From: Thermoanaerobaculia bacterium
GTDB taxonomy: Bacteria > Acidobacteriota > Thermoanaerobaculia > Thermoanaerobaculales > Sulfomarinibacteraceae
Direction: 5' to 3'
Assembly: GCA_027067575.1 (NCBI GenBank)
Contig: JAMOVQ010000117.1
Location: 1-34,186, forward strand
Length of the DNA: 34,186 bases
Shown here: positions 12,701-17,502 of the stretch, one piece after another
Layout: each line of letters opens with the position of its first letter
How positions within the stretch are numbered: position 1 is the first letter of the stretch
The notes under the pieces: model-generated
Told to the model about the DNA's origin: nothing
What the model saw: the letters and a program-made list of their open reading frames with translations, nothing else
The model's database searches: none
Translations under genes and position numbers: made by a program

Positions 12701-15700
12701 GTGACCGGGCGCGACGACGACGCCGTGGCGGTGTTTGCCCGCGATGGGGACGACGGGACGCTCTCGCCACTCCAAGTGGTCCGCAACGCAGACGCCCCGG
12801 GTCTCGGCGGGCCCGCCGCGCTGGCGTTCGACTCCGCGGGACGGTTCCTCTCGGTGGCGGGCGGGCGCGACGGGACCATCGCGGTGCTCGAACGTGCGGA
12901 CGACGGCACCCTCGCGTGGGTCATGCGGATCCGGCAGGGGTACGACGGCGTGCCGCTGTCCTCGCTGGACGGCATCCGCTCGCTGGCGATCGTTCCGGAC
13001 GGGACGGCGCTCTACGCCGTCGCGCAGGACGCGGCCGCGGTGTCGGTGTTCTCGCGCGATCAGGAGACGGGCCGCCTGACGTGGGTGCAGACGGTGATGG
13101 AGGGCGACTCGCAGTCCGGCGGTTTGCCGGAGGTGACGGGTCTCGGTCTGGTGCAGTCGGTGGCGGTCAGTCCGGATGGGCGGCTGGTGGCGACGGCGGC
13201 GCTGGCGTCGGACGCGGTGGACCTGTTCCGGCGGGACCTGGAGACGGGTGAGCTGACGCTGATCCAGACGGTGGTGGACGGCACGGGAAGCGTGGACGGC
13301 CTGGACGGGGCGTCGGACGTGGTGTTCTCTGCGGACGGGTCAGACCTGTACGCGGTGGGCCGGAACGACGACGCGGTGGTCGTGGCGAAGCGGGACTGGA
13401 CGTCGGACACCTTTGCGGTGCTCGGTGTGCTGGGTTCCACGGACGCGGGTCCCGCGGGGCTGGACGGTCCGGTGGGGATCGTGGCGGTTCCGTCGAGCCC
13501 GCACCTGGTGGTGTCGGGCCGTGACAGCGACTCGCTGGTGGTGCTGGAACGGCGGCCGGAGAGCGCGTGCACGGCGGGTGGGTCGGGGAACCACGTCCAG
13601 GCGGAGATGGACCTGGCCGCGGGGGCGTCGGTGACGCTGACGGTGACGGGCACGGTGCACCCGTCCTCGCGCGGGACGCTCTCGAACACGGCCCAGATCG
13701 CGGTTCCTTCCGGCGTGGTGAACGACCCGACGGACGATGCCGCCACCGACACGAGCACGGTTGAGGTGGTGACGGACCTGACGGTGACCAAGTCGAACGG
13801 TGACGACACGGTGGTGGCCGGCCTTCCAACGACGTACGAGATCGTTGTGACCAACGCGGGGCCTGCGGACGCGCTGGGGGCGGCGGTGACGGACACCATG
13901 CCGGTCCAGCTGCTGAGCCCGGCGTGGACCTGCACGCCGGGGCCGGGAGCGAGCTGTCCCGGGTCGGGGACCGGGGACATCGCAGCGACGGTGGACGTTC
14001 CGGCGGGGAGCCAGGTGACGTTTCACGTGACGGGGACGGTGGACCGGTCGTACGTGGGGCAGATGGCCAACACCGTGACGGTGGTTCCGGAGAGCGGCGG
14101 GAGCGATCCGAACCCGGCGACCAACACGGCGACGGACACGGACGCCGTGGTGCCGGTGGCGGACCTCGCGGTGACGAAGGACGACGGCGTGGACGAGGTG
14201 ATCCCGGGAACGGCTGTGACCTGGACCATCGTCGTGACGAACGCCGGGCCGTCGGACGGGTCCGGGACGGTGGACGACATCGTGCCGGGCTCGGTCCCGG
14301 ACGCCACGTGGACGTGCGTGGCGGGGGCGGGGGCGTCGTGTCCGGCCTCGGGGACGGGAAGCCTCGCCGGGGTGCCGGTGGCGATCCCTGCGGGTTCGTC
14401 GGTGACGTTCACGCTGACCGGGACGGTCAGCCCGGCGGCGCTGGGAACGCTCTCGAACACCGTCACGGTGACGGTGGACGAGGGGATCTCGGACCCCGAC
14501 CTCCTGAACAACACGGCGACGGACGTGGATCAGCTGACGCCGGAGGCGGACCTCCTGGTGACGAAGGTCGATCTGGAGGACCCGGTGCCGCTGGAGGGCG
14601 TGATCCACTACACGGTGACGGTGACGAACGACGGGCCGTCGGATGCCCAGGGCGTGACGGTGACGGACACGCTGCCTGCCGGGACGGCGCTGATCGCGAC
14701 GTCGGGGTGCGACGAGGACATCGCGGGGGTTCCGGTGTGTACGCTGGGGCCACTGGCGGCGGGGTCGTCGGTGAGTTATGAGATCTCGGCACAGGTGGAC
14801 GCGTCGGTCGGGGACGGGGAGGTGCTGACCAACACGGTGACGGTGGGGTCGGATACGACGGACCCGGATCCTTCGAACGACACGGCGACGGAGGACACGA
14901 CGGTCCGGAGGATCGGCGACCTTTCGGTCACGAAGGAGGACGCCCCGGACCCGGTGATCCAGGGCGGGCGGCTGACGTGGACGATCACGGTGTCGAACGC
15001 GGGGCCGAACGACATCCTGGACGCGGTGGTGCACGACGTGCTGCCGTCGGGGGTGGACTTCGTGGCGACCATCGGGTGCGCGGAGGACCCGAACGGGACG
15101 CCGGACTGCACGGTGGGGACGGTGCCCGCGTACGGGAGCCGTGAGGTGCGGATCCTGGTGGACGTGACGGCGCCGGCGAACACGACGATCACGAACACGG
15201 CGACGGTGACGACGGGCGCAGTGGATCCCGACGGGACGAACGACGATGCGACCTCGGAGACGGACGTGCTGCCCGGGACGGACCTGCGGGTGACGAAGAC
15301 GAACGGCGTGGACTTCGTCGGCACGGGGATGCCGGTGGAGTACACGATCCGTGTGGAGAACCTGGGTCCGGCGGACGCGGCGTCGGTGCACGTGGACGAC
15401 GTGGTACCGCCGGAGCTGATCGACGCAACGTGGACGTGCGCGGCCGAGAGCGGCGCGGCGTGCGGTGCGGCATCCGGCAGCGGCGACATCGCGGACGTGG
15501 CGTCGATCCCCGTGGGTGGCGCGGTGGTGTACGTGCTCAGTGCGACGGTGGATCCCACGATCACCGATGCGGGGAGCGTGGTGAACACGGTGACGGTGTC
15601 GGCGGACGGGCTTGCGGACGCGCACCCGGAGGACAACACGGCGACGGACGCCGACCCGCTGCGGGTGGGACGGTACTTCAGCGACGGGTTCGAGACGGGA

Positions 15701-15739
15701 GACACGTCGCGGTGGTCGGACAGCCAGGGGAAGAGGTGA
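764..15739 (+). CDS. Giant secreted DUF11-repeat protein with six inserted beta-propeller blocks (4991 aa)
   Basis: This is a very large exported protein with no recognised catalytic site, probably a surface or extracellular structural or adhesive protein. Residues 1-24 form a signal peptide (LALLVPALAPA then QQ). About 17 DUF11-type Ig-like domains follow, each with a start like ADLxVTKxDG, a VTNAGPS strand, a WTC...C pair and an end like DPDxxNNTATD. DUF11 units 5, 8, 9, 11 and 12 are interrupted between the two cysteines by lactonase-type (PF10282-like) propellers rich in VSPDGxxVYVAG. Unit 10 is interrupted earlier, after its first strand. By my count the blades total 49: five inserts of 7 and one of 14. 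Units 13-17 (about 4337-4967) are uninterrupted. The last residues carry DGFETGDTSRWS. It is the first gene of the operon, and its stop is 5 nt before the next start. Synonymous third-base preference shifts between G- and C-ending codons along the gene. Confidence 0.85.
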   Translation: MGDRSRLGSFAVLALLVPALAPAQQVDLAVSLTVAPAPTVTAAQETTWTASVENTDPSEEADSPVLVVTLPSPVVYTGVTAPTGWSCTEAGLVVTCNGATLPEGATATAVVTAAAPADPADGSELLTGTAAVSSATDDPDSSNDTAAASTTAEARADLSVQAVFDPDPVDAAEAVELRSTVTDGGPSTARDLELTVPVPAGFSYTGFSGDQWSCSEAGGTVTCLRGSLSASASTLVAVVFEAAHEGGAASATVTVSSATDDPDGTNDAATANVTVTPVADLAVTLEDAPDPVDAAGVVTYTVTASNAGPSTATGVTATVVLDADSAYAGFSGAGWTCSESGGTVTCTGPDLAAGTDSAFTIDATAPAEGGTIMATASVSGNEDDPDGSNQTDDEETVVTPVADLSVTVDDGATAATAGSSFETVTVVVSNAGPSTADGAVVRFEPPSDLVSVRWECVTSAGSGACGRPAGLGRIDESVTLGAGDAVTFTVTGFVAPGAEGVACGSGRCLELEASVAVPDGVTDPDGTNDTASDADTVLGFESDVWVSKTDERTEVVVGESYRYTIRVGGSGPSVARGVGLSDVFPAELLGHPVECGDPSVPCWTCEEAQALEAVARYEENQGSPQVAGMEGASGLAVTPDGVSAYVAGTVDDSIAWFGPAPSATPGAFGHLEYQGLQTGIAGPRELVVSPDGGFLYATAGGEQAVVGYAISPADGSLAEVGRWSGISGMTDPGAVVVSPDGGTVWVASAADDAIVRFSRDRGTGQLTWEETTVGDATVLLDGVSGLAVSPDGRSLYAAAPGDGSLTVFSVGADGSLAFVETHVGVGLGGVRGVAVSPDGTVVAAAAPGDGAVTFWSRDPSTGLLTAAVEVVDGVDGVSGLGGVHGLAWSPDGTVVAVVAGTAERVGVIGWDGVTSTATWIGAFGAGDLGVASLQGLERVVWWPRGRGIGVTASTNSTLDTIASTVGTACPAESGNGDIAETVDIPAGSHLEYTAWVSLSASASGTVTNTATATVPPDVVDPSSGNDSASDADTVIVATDLEVAKDDGATSAVPGERHAYTIVVTNRGVVRATGAVVTDDPPVYDGATVLAGYETGTVTWRCVAEGGACCQVGGPCGSPVAPVVGTGSISQAVDLPPGGSVRFTLEGVLHPSATGTLVNTATVSEAPGVAETDPSNNTASDDDTVLEPEPDVAVRKDLESMWRDDPGSSTNFDTWVQWWVTVYNGGPSRAEGVEVEDVLPPEIDGGTAAWTCTVVSGTGSCGAGSGTGDVVTTVDLDPGATARFVIQGLVRTNDQPATLTNTATASATGDPVSGNDSDTDVSHVGIEADLGITIDDGQTDATPGEPIVYTVQVENDGPTDADGATVDTVLPAGLRNVTWTCSAVSPIPGDLTFLEEDSWAGTTDGATGLAVGPDGKSVFVAAATANALAVFRRETTPGSDFNRLTYVDGEVDGQDDPSDPGTTADGLEGASAVAVTPDGSTVYVAGTGEDAIAAFHYDETSGTVHFIEVERQGADDPGDDGGAVDGVEGPVALAVSPDGKNLYVAGGSGDAIAVFDIAGGTGRLSFRQKLSSADIGGSGLVQPRGVAVSPDGAWVVVTGSGDDTVVLLERNGSDGTVSLADLETDGVDDPGDPGGPVQDMHEPWSVAFSPDGKQVYVGTHGDDSIVVFDLDADDSELSFSQSVPAGAPGEVLWVAVSADGEHVLAATGSGNAIAIHRRNTETGTLTLQDTITDGDPLTGGGVVDGLAGASSAAFTPDGLAVLVAGPGDGGIGVFDREGPQPMLPQIEVERDGRDDPADSGGTVDGLFGAWDVLVSSDGGHVYVAGYGDDAVAVFVRNEDAGNSQATRGAHLSFLESVKNGEAGITGMDGPVALATSPDPANRNLYVASRESSSIVVFGRVSDPTDPDYGKLGFVQSVADGDGADGLAGALDVVVHPSGRTVYVAGHWASSIAIFGRATDGRLTFRERVHDGEGGVTGLAGVSSLAISGDGKHLYAAATTGSDVAVFEIRSDGGLRQVQLVNAAQVPQGLEEPMGIAVTPDGAHVLVAARSGNSLVVLSRDADPSSETFGLLEPLEVHTDGANGETGLHGARSVAVSPDGAWVYLVAEYGDDIALFQRDNASDSATFGALTEMEVRTNGDRNVSGMDEPYGVAVAPSGRNVYVAALVGGGEGGEEGALAAFAKRSESACSAGGVGDVHDRITIAVSGTVTYTIRATIDPSARGTLTASATVAVPSHGVDPDPSNDTDSDDTDLTPVTGLAISKDDGVTLVGAGTDLTWTVTVTNRGPSDAIDTDLSGTPLVRVDDTPPPADFENVSWTCDAVGSGRLTAVQTLDGTGFAGASAVAPMADPDNSGPLPPALAAVSVSDDALVIMHRDVSSGQLNVVQTVRDGDVVNGAPADALDGARDVVASEDGLYLYVAAEVDDAVTEFQIDLGTGTMVPVQTVRDGVGGVDGLDRAVALLLVQNDPAASTDFLYVAGSNDGAVAVFARDRNNGTLTFLEAERDGANDPADAGGTVRGILGASGLAISPDGDHLYVTGSVSGAVAVFERDHATGALSFLEAKDASSTAGLRGATSPVVTPDGTRVLVAGRDDDAVVVFSRIATAGAPGYGTLDPVQVVRNGHDGVESMAGPVDLIVLPGSEQVQVSAHRSGALVLLRRMDDDWNLGFLDATRDAELLAGAGRMALSEDGAYLYSSGMIAGAVGVWRRGQESSCAAAGSGPVSDARVLVAAGGAVRFTLHARVRSDASGAPCPSDATLACVTNTATVDGPFESDTSDNQASDRDVLSRRADLAISKTDHHALVDGLSGAQDAVVTPDGRFVYAAGAEDNAIAIFRRDTDPASPGYGSVEFLGAVEQGEGGVTELQGVDALAISPDGAHLYAGAAVSNAISVFAIDPADGSLALIQAVSNGVGGAGGLGGAADLLMSRDGATLYVAGSHDNAVAWLHRVTDASDPDFGKLTPSGLALEDQDGLSGLVGVQAVAMGQDEDRLYAVSATGHLVVFDRASDGALTYRTTLTDGEEGVTGLRGGSGVAVTSDGAFVFATGSDPGSLALFSRTAGGLDFVETLGTGDVGALEGASGVALFAGDDAHVTVTASDAAAVLVFELDPSTGHLTFVESHANGDGSGAGGLAGAAGVAFPGDGEQLYAVSTDDASLVVFDRGTAANPGPGEGRLEFEQVVSDGSGAIAAGSENRWTVTVENLGPADARGVRVRDVLPAELIGAGWVCSGEAGGACPVAGEGSIDTLVELPAGGRVVFLAGGTVRPGFSGVLTNTATVASATEPAGVADPDESNNTATDSDTVVGYRSDLSVALAAGAAVAVPGTEFPVTMTVANAGPSSVSGASVGLTVPAALSEVRWTCEAEPAPGLLQLVQSAADIGAPRAVAVRPDGRYVYAAGLSPSGRDAVAVLARDRANGTLALVEIVEQGMSQDLDGDGTVDAVVDGLRGLSSLAVSPDGRFLYASGRDEDAVAWFAVDGETGRLAWSGVVRDGVGGVHDLGGPADVLVSPDGGALWVASPVDGAVTVFGVDSGSGAPSFLGVTGVSTGESSLNGVEALAVSPDGWFLYGASGVTDSVIVMARTGGESLEVRQVLAEGDEPHGSGGPEVRGLAGASGVAVSPDGNRVAVTGATQGTVAVFARDGSSGELEFAGWIADGDVQDGVTVSGMGGARSPVFSEGSDRLYVAGPDDAAVVVLSLDGDGTPRWVARADAATGVVGLGAIGGIALTVEDHELVVAGGAGGLLDVLAVAPGASCPAREGVGVPSGTVDLSPGGHVVFTVTGRIAPSASGTLRYEARVDAPDAVEEPDLSNNVAVLEIDPEAEAEVSVVKTDGAAMVRAGTEETWTITVTNAGPSDVAGVTLDDVLPVFPGEAAGLVDGTASWSCEGEAPLWTVGSIAAGDPDGRLERPGRAASSPDGRFLYVPVEGSDAVTVLSRDADPASPSYGTLAIVQTVHDGDTVDGTEVDGLAGASAVAVSPDGATVYVTGRDDDAVAVFARDGDDGTLSPLQVVRNADAPGLGGPAALAFDSAGRFLSVAGGRDGTIAVLERADDGTLAWVMRIRQGYDGVPLSSLDGIRSLAIVPDGTALYAVAQDAAAVSVFSRDQETGRLTWVQTVMEGDSQSGGLPEVTGLGLVQSVAVSPDGRLVATAALASDAVDLFRRDLETGELTLIQTVVDGTGSVDGLDGASDVVFSADGSDLYAVGRNDDAVVVAKRDWTSDTFAVLGVLGSTDAGPAGLDGPVGIVAVPSSPHLVVSGRDSDSLVVLERRPESACTAGGSGNHVQAEMDLAAGASVTLTVTGTVHPSSRGTLSNTAQIAVPSGVVNDPTDDAATDTSTVEVVTDLTVTKSNGDDTVVAGLPTTYEIVVTNAGPADALGAAVTDTMPVQLLSPAWTCTPGPGASCPGSGTGDIAATVDVPAGSQVTFHVTGTVDRSYVGQMANTVTVVPESGGSDPNPATNTATDTDAVVPVADLAVTKDDGVDEVIPGTAVTWTIVVTNAGPSDGSGTVDDIVPGSVPDATWTCVAGAGASCPASGTGSLAGVPVAIPAGSSVTFTLTGTVSPAALGTLSNTVTVTVDEGISDPDLLNNTATDVDQLTPEADLLVTKVDLEDPVPLEGVIHYTVTVTNDGPSDAQGVTVTDTLPAGTALIATSGCDEDIAGVPVCTLGPLAAGSSVSYEISAQVDASVGDGEVLTNTVTVGSDTTDPDPSNDTATEDTTVRRIGDLSVTKEDAPDPVIQGGRLTWTITVSNAGPNDILDAVVHDVLPSGVDFVATIGCAEDPNGTPDCTVGTVPAYGSREVRILVDVTAPANTTITNTATVTTGAVDPDGTNDDATSETDVLPGTDLRVTKTNGVDFVGTGMPVEYTIRVENLGPADAASVHVDDVVPPELIDATWTCAAESGAACGAASGSGDIADVASIPVGGAVVYVLSATVDPTITDAGSVVNTVTVSADGLADAHPEDNTATDADPLRVGRYFSDGFETGDTSRWSDSQGKR
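2579..3667 (+). repeat. Propeller insert 1 (7 blades) inside DUF11 unit 5
   Basis: 363 residues separate C605 (WTC) and C969 (ACPAESG), where uninterrupted DUF11 units of the same protein have about 7. Seven blade cores are visible, mostly of the form VSPDGxx(L/V)Y. The seventh (WWPRGRGI) is degenerate. Confidence 0.75.
4904..7321 (+). repeat. Propeller insert 2 (14 blades, two propellers) inside DUF11 unit 8
   Basis: 806 residues separate C1380 and C2187, about twice the length of the other inserts. I count 14 blade cores (for example GPDGKSVFVAA, TPDGSTVYVAG, SPDGKNLYVAG), which fits two tandem seven-bladed propellers. The insert rejoins DUF11 at KRSESACSAGG. Confidence 0.75.
7715..8896 (+). 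repeat. Propeller insert 3 (7 blades) inside DUF11 unit 9
   Basis: 394 residues lie between C2317 and C2712. Blades 2, 4, 5 and 7 have clear cores. Blades 1, 3 and 6 are degenerate (for example VLPGSEQVQVSA). The insert rejoins DUF11 at RGQESSCAAAG. Confidence 0.7.
9152..10306 (+). repeat. Propeller insert 4 (7 blades) at a different loop of DUF11 unit 10
   Basis: About 385 residues are inserted after the first DUF11 strand (ADLAISKTD). The rest of the domain resumes with AAGSENRWTVTVENLGP and keeps an uninterrupted WVC...C pair. This insert starts at the A strand of a blade and ends with a complete outer strand (GRLEFEQVVSDG), unlike the other five. Confidence 0.7.
10835..12010 (+). repeat. 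Propeller insert 5 (7 blades) inside DUF11 unit 11
   Basis: 392 residues lie between C3357 and C3750. Five clear blade cores (RPDGRYVYAAG, SPDGRFLYASG and similar) are followed by two degenerate ones. The insert rejoins DUF11 at APGASCPAREG. Confidence 0.7.
12404..13567 (+). repeat. Propeller insert 6 (7 blades) inside DUF11 unit 12
   Basis: 388 residues lie between C3880 (SWSC) and C4269. Seven blade cores are visible (SSPDGRFLYVP, SPDGATVYVTG and similar), with blades 3 and 7 degenerate. The insert rejoins DUF11 at RRPESACTAGG, almost the same junction as inserts 2 and 3. Confidence 0.7.
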
Positions 15740-15744
15740 CGGCG

Positions 15745-17493
15745 ATGGAACGGAGAACGGTTCGTCGGAACGGGACACGGATCGCGGGCGCCGTGATGGC
15801 GGCCGCCCTCCTGGCGTGCGGGACGGTGTTGGGGGCCGGGCCCGGGGAGGTGGAGCAGACGATCCAGCTGCACCCGGGGTGGAACGCGGTGTACCTGGAG
15901 GTGCAGCCGGACCCCTCGGACATCGAGGCGGTGCTGGCGGGGGTGCCCGTGGCGAGCGTGTGGACGCTGAAGGCGGGGACGGAGACGATCCAGTACGTCC
16001 GGGACCCGAACGAGAAGACGCTGAGGACGGACGGGTGGTACGGGTATTTCCCGCCGTCGAGGCCGGAGCACGTGACGACGAACCTGTTCACGTTCCGTGC
16101 GGGACAGACCTACCTGATCCGGCTGGAGGGTGAGGTGCCGGTGATGTGGCGGGTGTGCGGCCGGCCTGGGATGAAGACGGTGAGGTGGTTGCCGGACTCG
16201 TACAACCTTGTGGGGTTCGACGTGGACCCGCAGGCTCCGCCGACACTGGGTGAGTGGTTCAAGCCGTCGGCGGCGCACGACGGGCAGCCGATCTGGGAGA
16301 TGACCGCCGACGGGTCGTGGCGCGAGGTCACCGACCCGTACAGCACCACCATCCGCGCAGGCGCCGCCTACTGGGTGTACTGCCAGGGCAAGAGCGACTA
16401 CCAGGGACCGCTGGTCGTCCGGCCGGAACTCTTGGAAGGGCTTGACTTCGGTAAAGCGGTGCGAACCCTTGGCCTGAACATCGAGAACGCACTCGACATC
16501 GACGTGGACGTCACGATCACGCGACAGAACCCGGGCGACGTGCCGCTCGTGGTGGAGGTGATGGATCCCGAGACGGTCAAGAGGAGCTACCCGGACGTTC
16601 CGGCGGCCTACAGGATCGAGGTTGGCGCGGGGAAGGGCGCACGGCTCGACTTCGGCGTGCGTCGCGCACGGCTCGCAGCGCTCGAGGCAGCGGACGTTCT
16701 GAGTGTCTCGAACGGGCTTGGTTGCCGGCGGCTGGTCTGGGTCCACGTGCAGTCGGTCTACCAGCCCGTGCTGAAGTCGGCCCGGGATGCAAGCACTCCT
16801 TTCTCGGGCCTGTGGGTCGGGATCGCACGCGTCAACAAGGTCAGCATGGCGCAGGAGGGTGGGACGACGCCGAAACCGACGAAGTCGAGCTATCCCCTGC
16901 GCTTCCTCCTCCACGTCGATGCCTCCGGGCAGGTCCGCCTGCTCAAGGAGGTGACCAAGATGTGGAAGGAAGGCACGACGAAGCCCGATCCCGGCGGGTC
17001 CGGGTACAACGTCACCGATCAGCCCGGCCACTACGTTCTCGTCACGGATGAGAGCCTCTTCGATCAGTTCAAGGGAGTCGAGTTCAACGGCGATGCCGTC
17101 GTCCCCGTCCGGATCAGCACGATCGCCTACGACTTCCAGGGGACGGAGCTCGAGGCCCAGGGAACGATCGGGCCGAGGGGAAACCTGGACGCGACCCTCG
17201 TCCTGCCGGTCGGGTTCCCGACCAACCCGTTCTTCGACCGGTACCACCCCGACCACGACAACCTGGACGCGGAGTTCCTGAACTTCAAGGCCGAGTCGTA
17301 CGAGATCACCCGCCGGATCCACTGGCGATTCACCGAAACCGATCCCTGGGGGATCGACGACCCGAACTGGGGCCACACGATCCTCGGAGGTGTTTACTCC
17401 GAGGAGATCACCGGCCTGCACCGCAACCCGATCTTCGTCGAGGGGACGTTCCGAATGGAGCTCGTCTCGCCGATTCCGGTGCTGAACCAGTAG
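15745..17493 (+). CDS. Secreted protein with duplicated 'GWN' beta-module (582 aa), function unknown
   Basis: I do not recognise a named family. An N-terminal basic stretch plus hydrophobic core (AGAVMAAALLACGTVLGAG) is a signal peptide. A cysteine near its end makes a lipoprotein possible, but the lipobox is poor. Two related modules follow: about 41-141 begins LHPGWNAVYLEVQP and contains RAGQTYLIRLEG; about 146-227 begins LPDSYNLVGFDVDP and contains RAGAAYWVYCQG. The remainder looks like an Ig-like segment (about 235-330) and a beta-rich domain starting near GLWVGIARVNKVS with YPLRFLLHVDASGQVRLL. The start at 15745 has AGAGG 8 nt upstream, overlapping the preceding stop codon. Its stop lies 9 nt before the 2764-aa gene, so the two are probably co-translated partners. 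Confidence 0.75.
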   Translation: MERRTVRRNGTRIAGAVMAAALLACGTVLGAGPGEVEQTIQLHPGWNAVYLEVQPDPSDIEAVLAGVPVASVWTLKAGTETIQYVRDPNEKTLRTDGWYGYFPPSRPEHVTTNLFTFRAGQTYLIRLEGEVPVMWRVCGRPGMKTVRWLPDSYNLVGFDVDPQAPPTLGEWFKPSAAHDGQPIWEMTADGSWREVTDPYSTTIRAGAAYWVYCQGKSDYQGPLVVRPELLEGLDFGKAVRTLGLNIENALDIDVDVTITRQNPGDVPLVVEVMDPETVKRSYPDVPAAYRIEVGAGKGARLDFGVRRARLAALEAADVLSVSNGLGCRRLVWVHVQSVYQPVLKSARDASTPFSGLWVGIARVNKVSMAQEGGTTPKPTKSSYPLRFLLHVDASGQVRLLKEVTKMWKEGTTKPDPGGSGYNVTDQPGHYVLVTDESLFDQFKGVEFNGDAVVPVRISTIAYDFQGTELEAQGTIGPRGNLDATLVLPVGFPTNPFFDRYHPDHDNLDAEFLNFKAESYEITRRIHWRFTETDPWGIDDPNWGHTILGGVYSEEITGLHRNPIFVEGTFRMELVSPIPVLNQ

Positions 17494-17502
17494 GGGGGCG
17501 TG

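Noticed and set aside
2579-13567. Lactonase (6-phosphogluconolactonase) activity for the propellers
   Set aside because: Similarity to the lactonase propeller family rests on blade repeats only. No catalytic residues can be assigned, and the domains are embedded in a structural repeat protein.
764-15739. Short similar DNA blocks repeated through the gene, considered as a CRISPR array or satellite
   Set aside because: The repeats are diverged, always in frame, and fully explained by DUF11 and propeller protein repeats. There are no uniform spacers.
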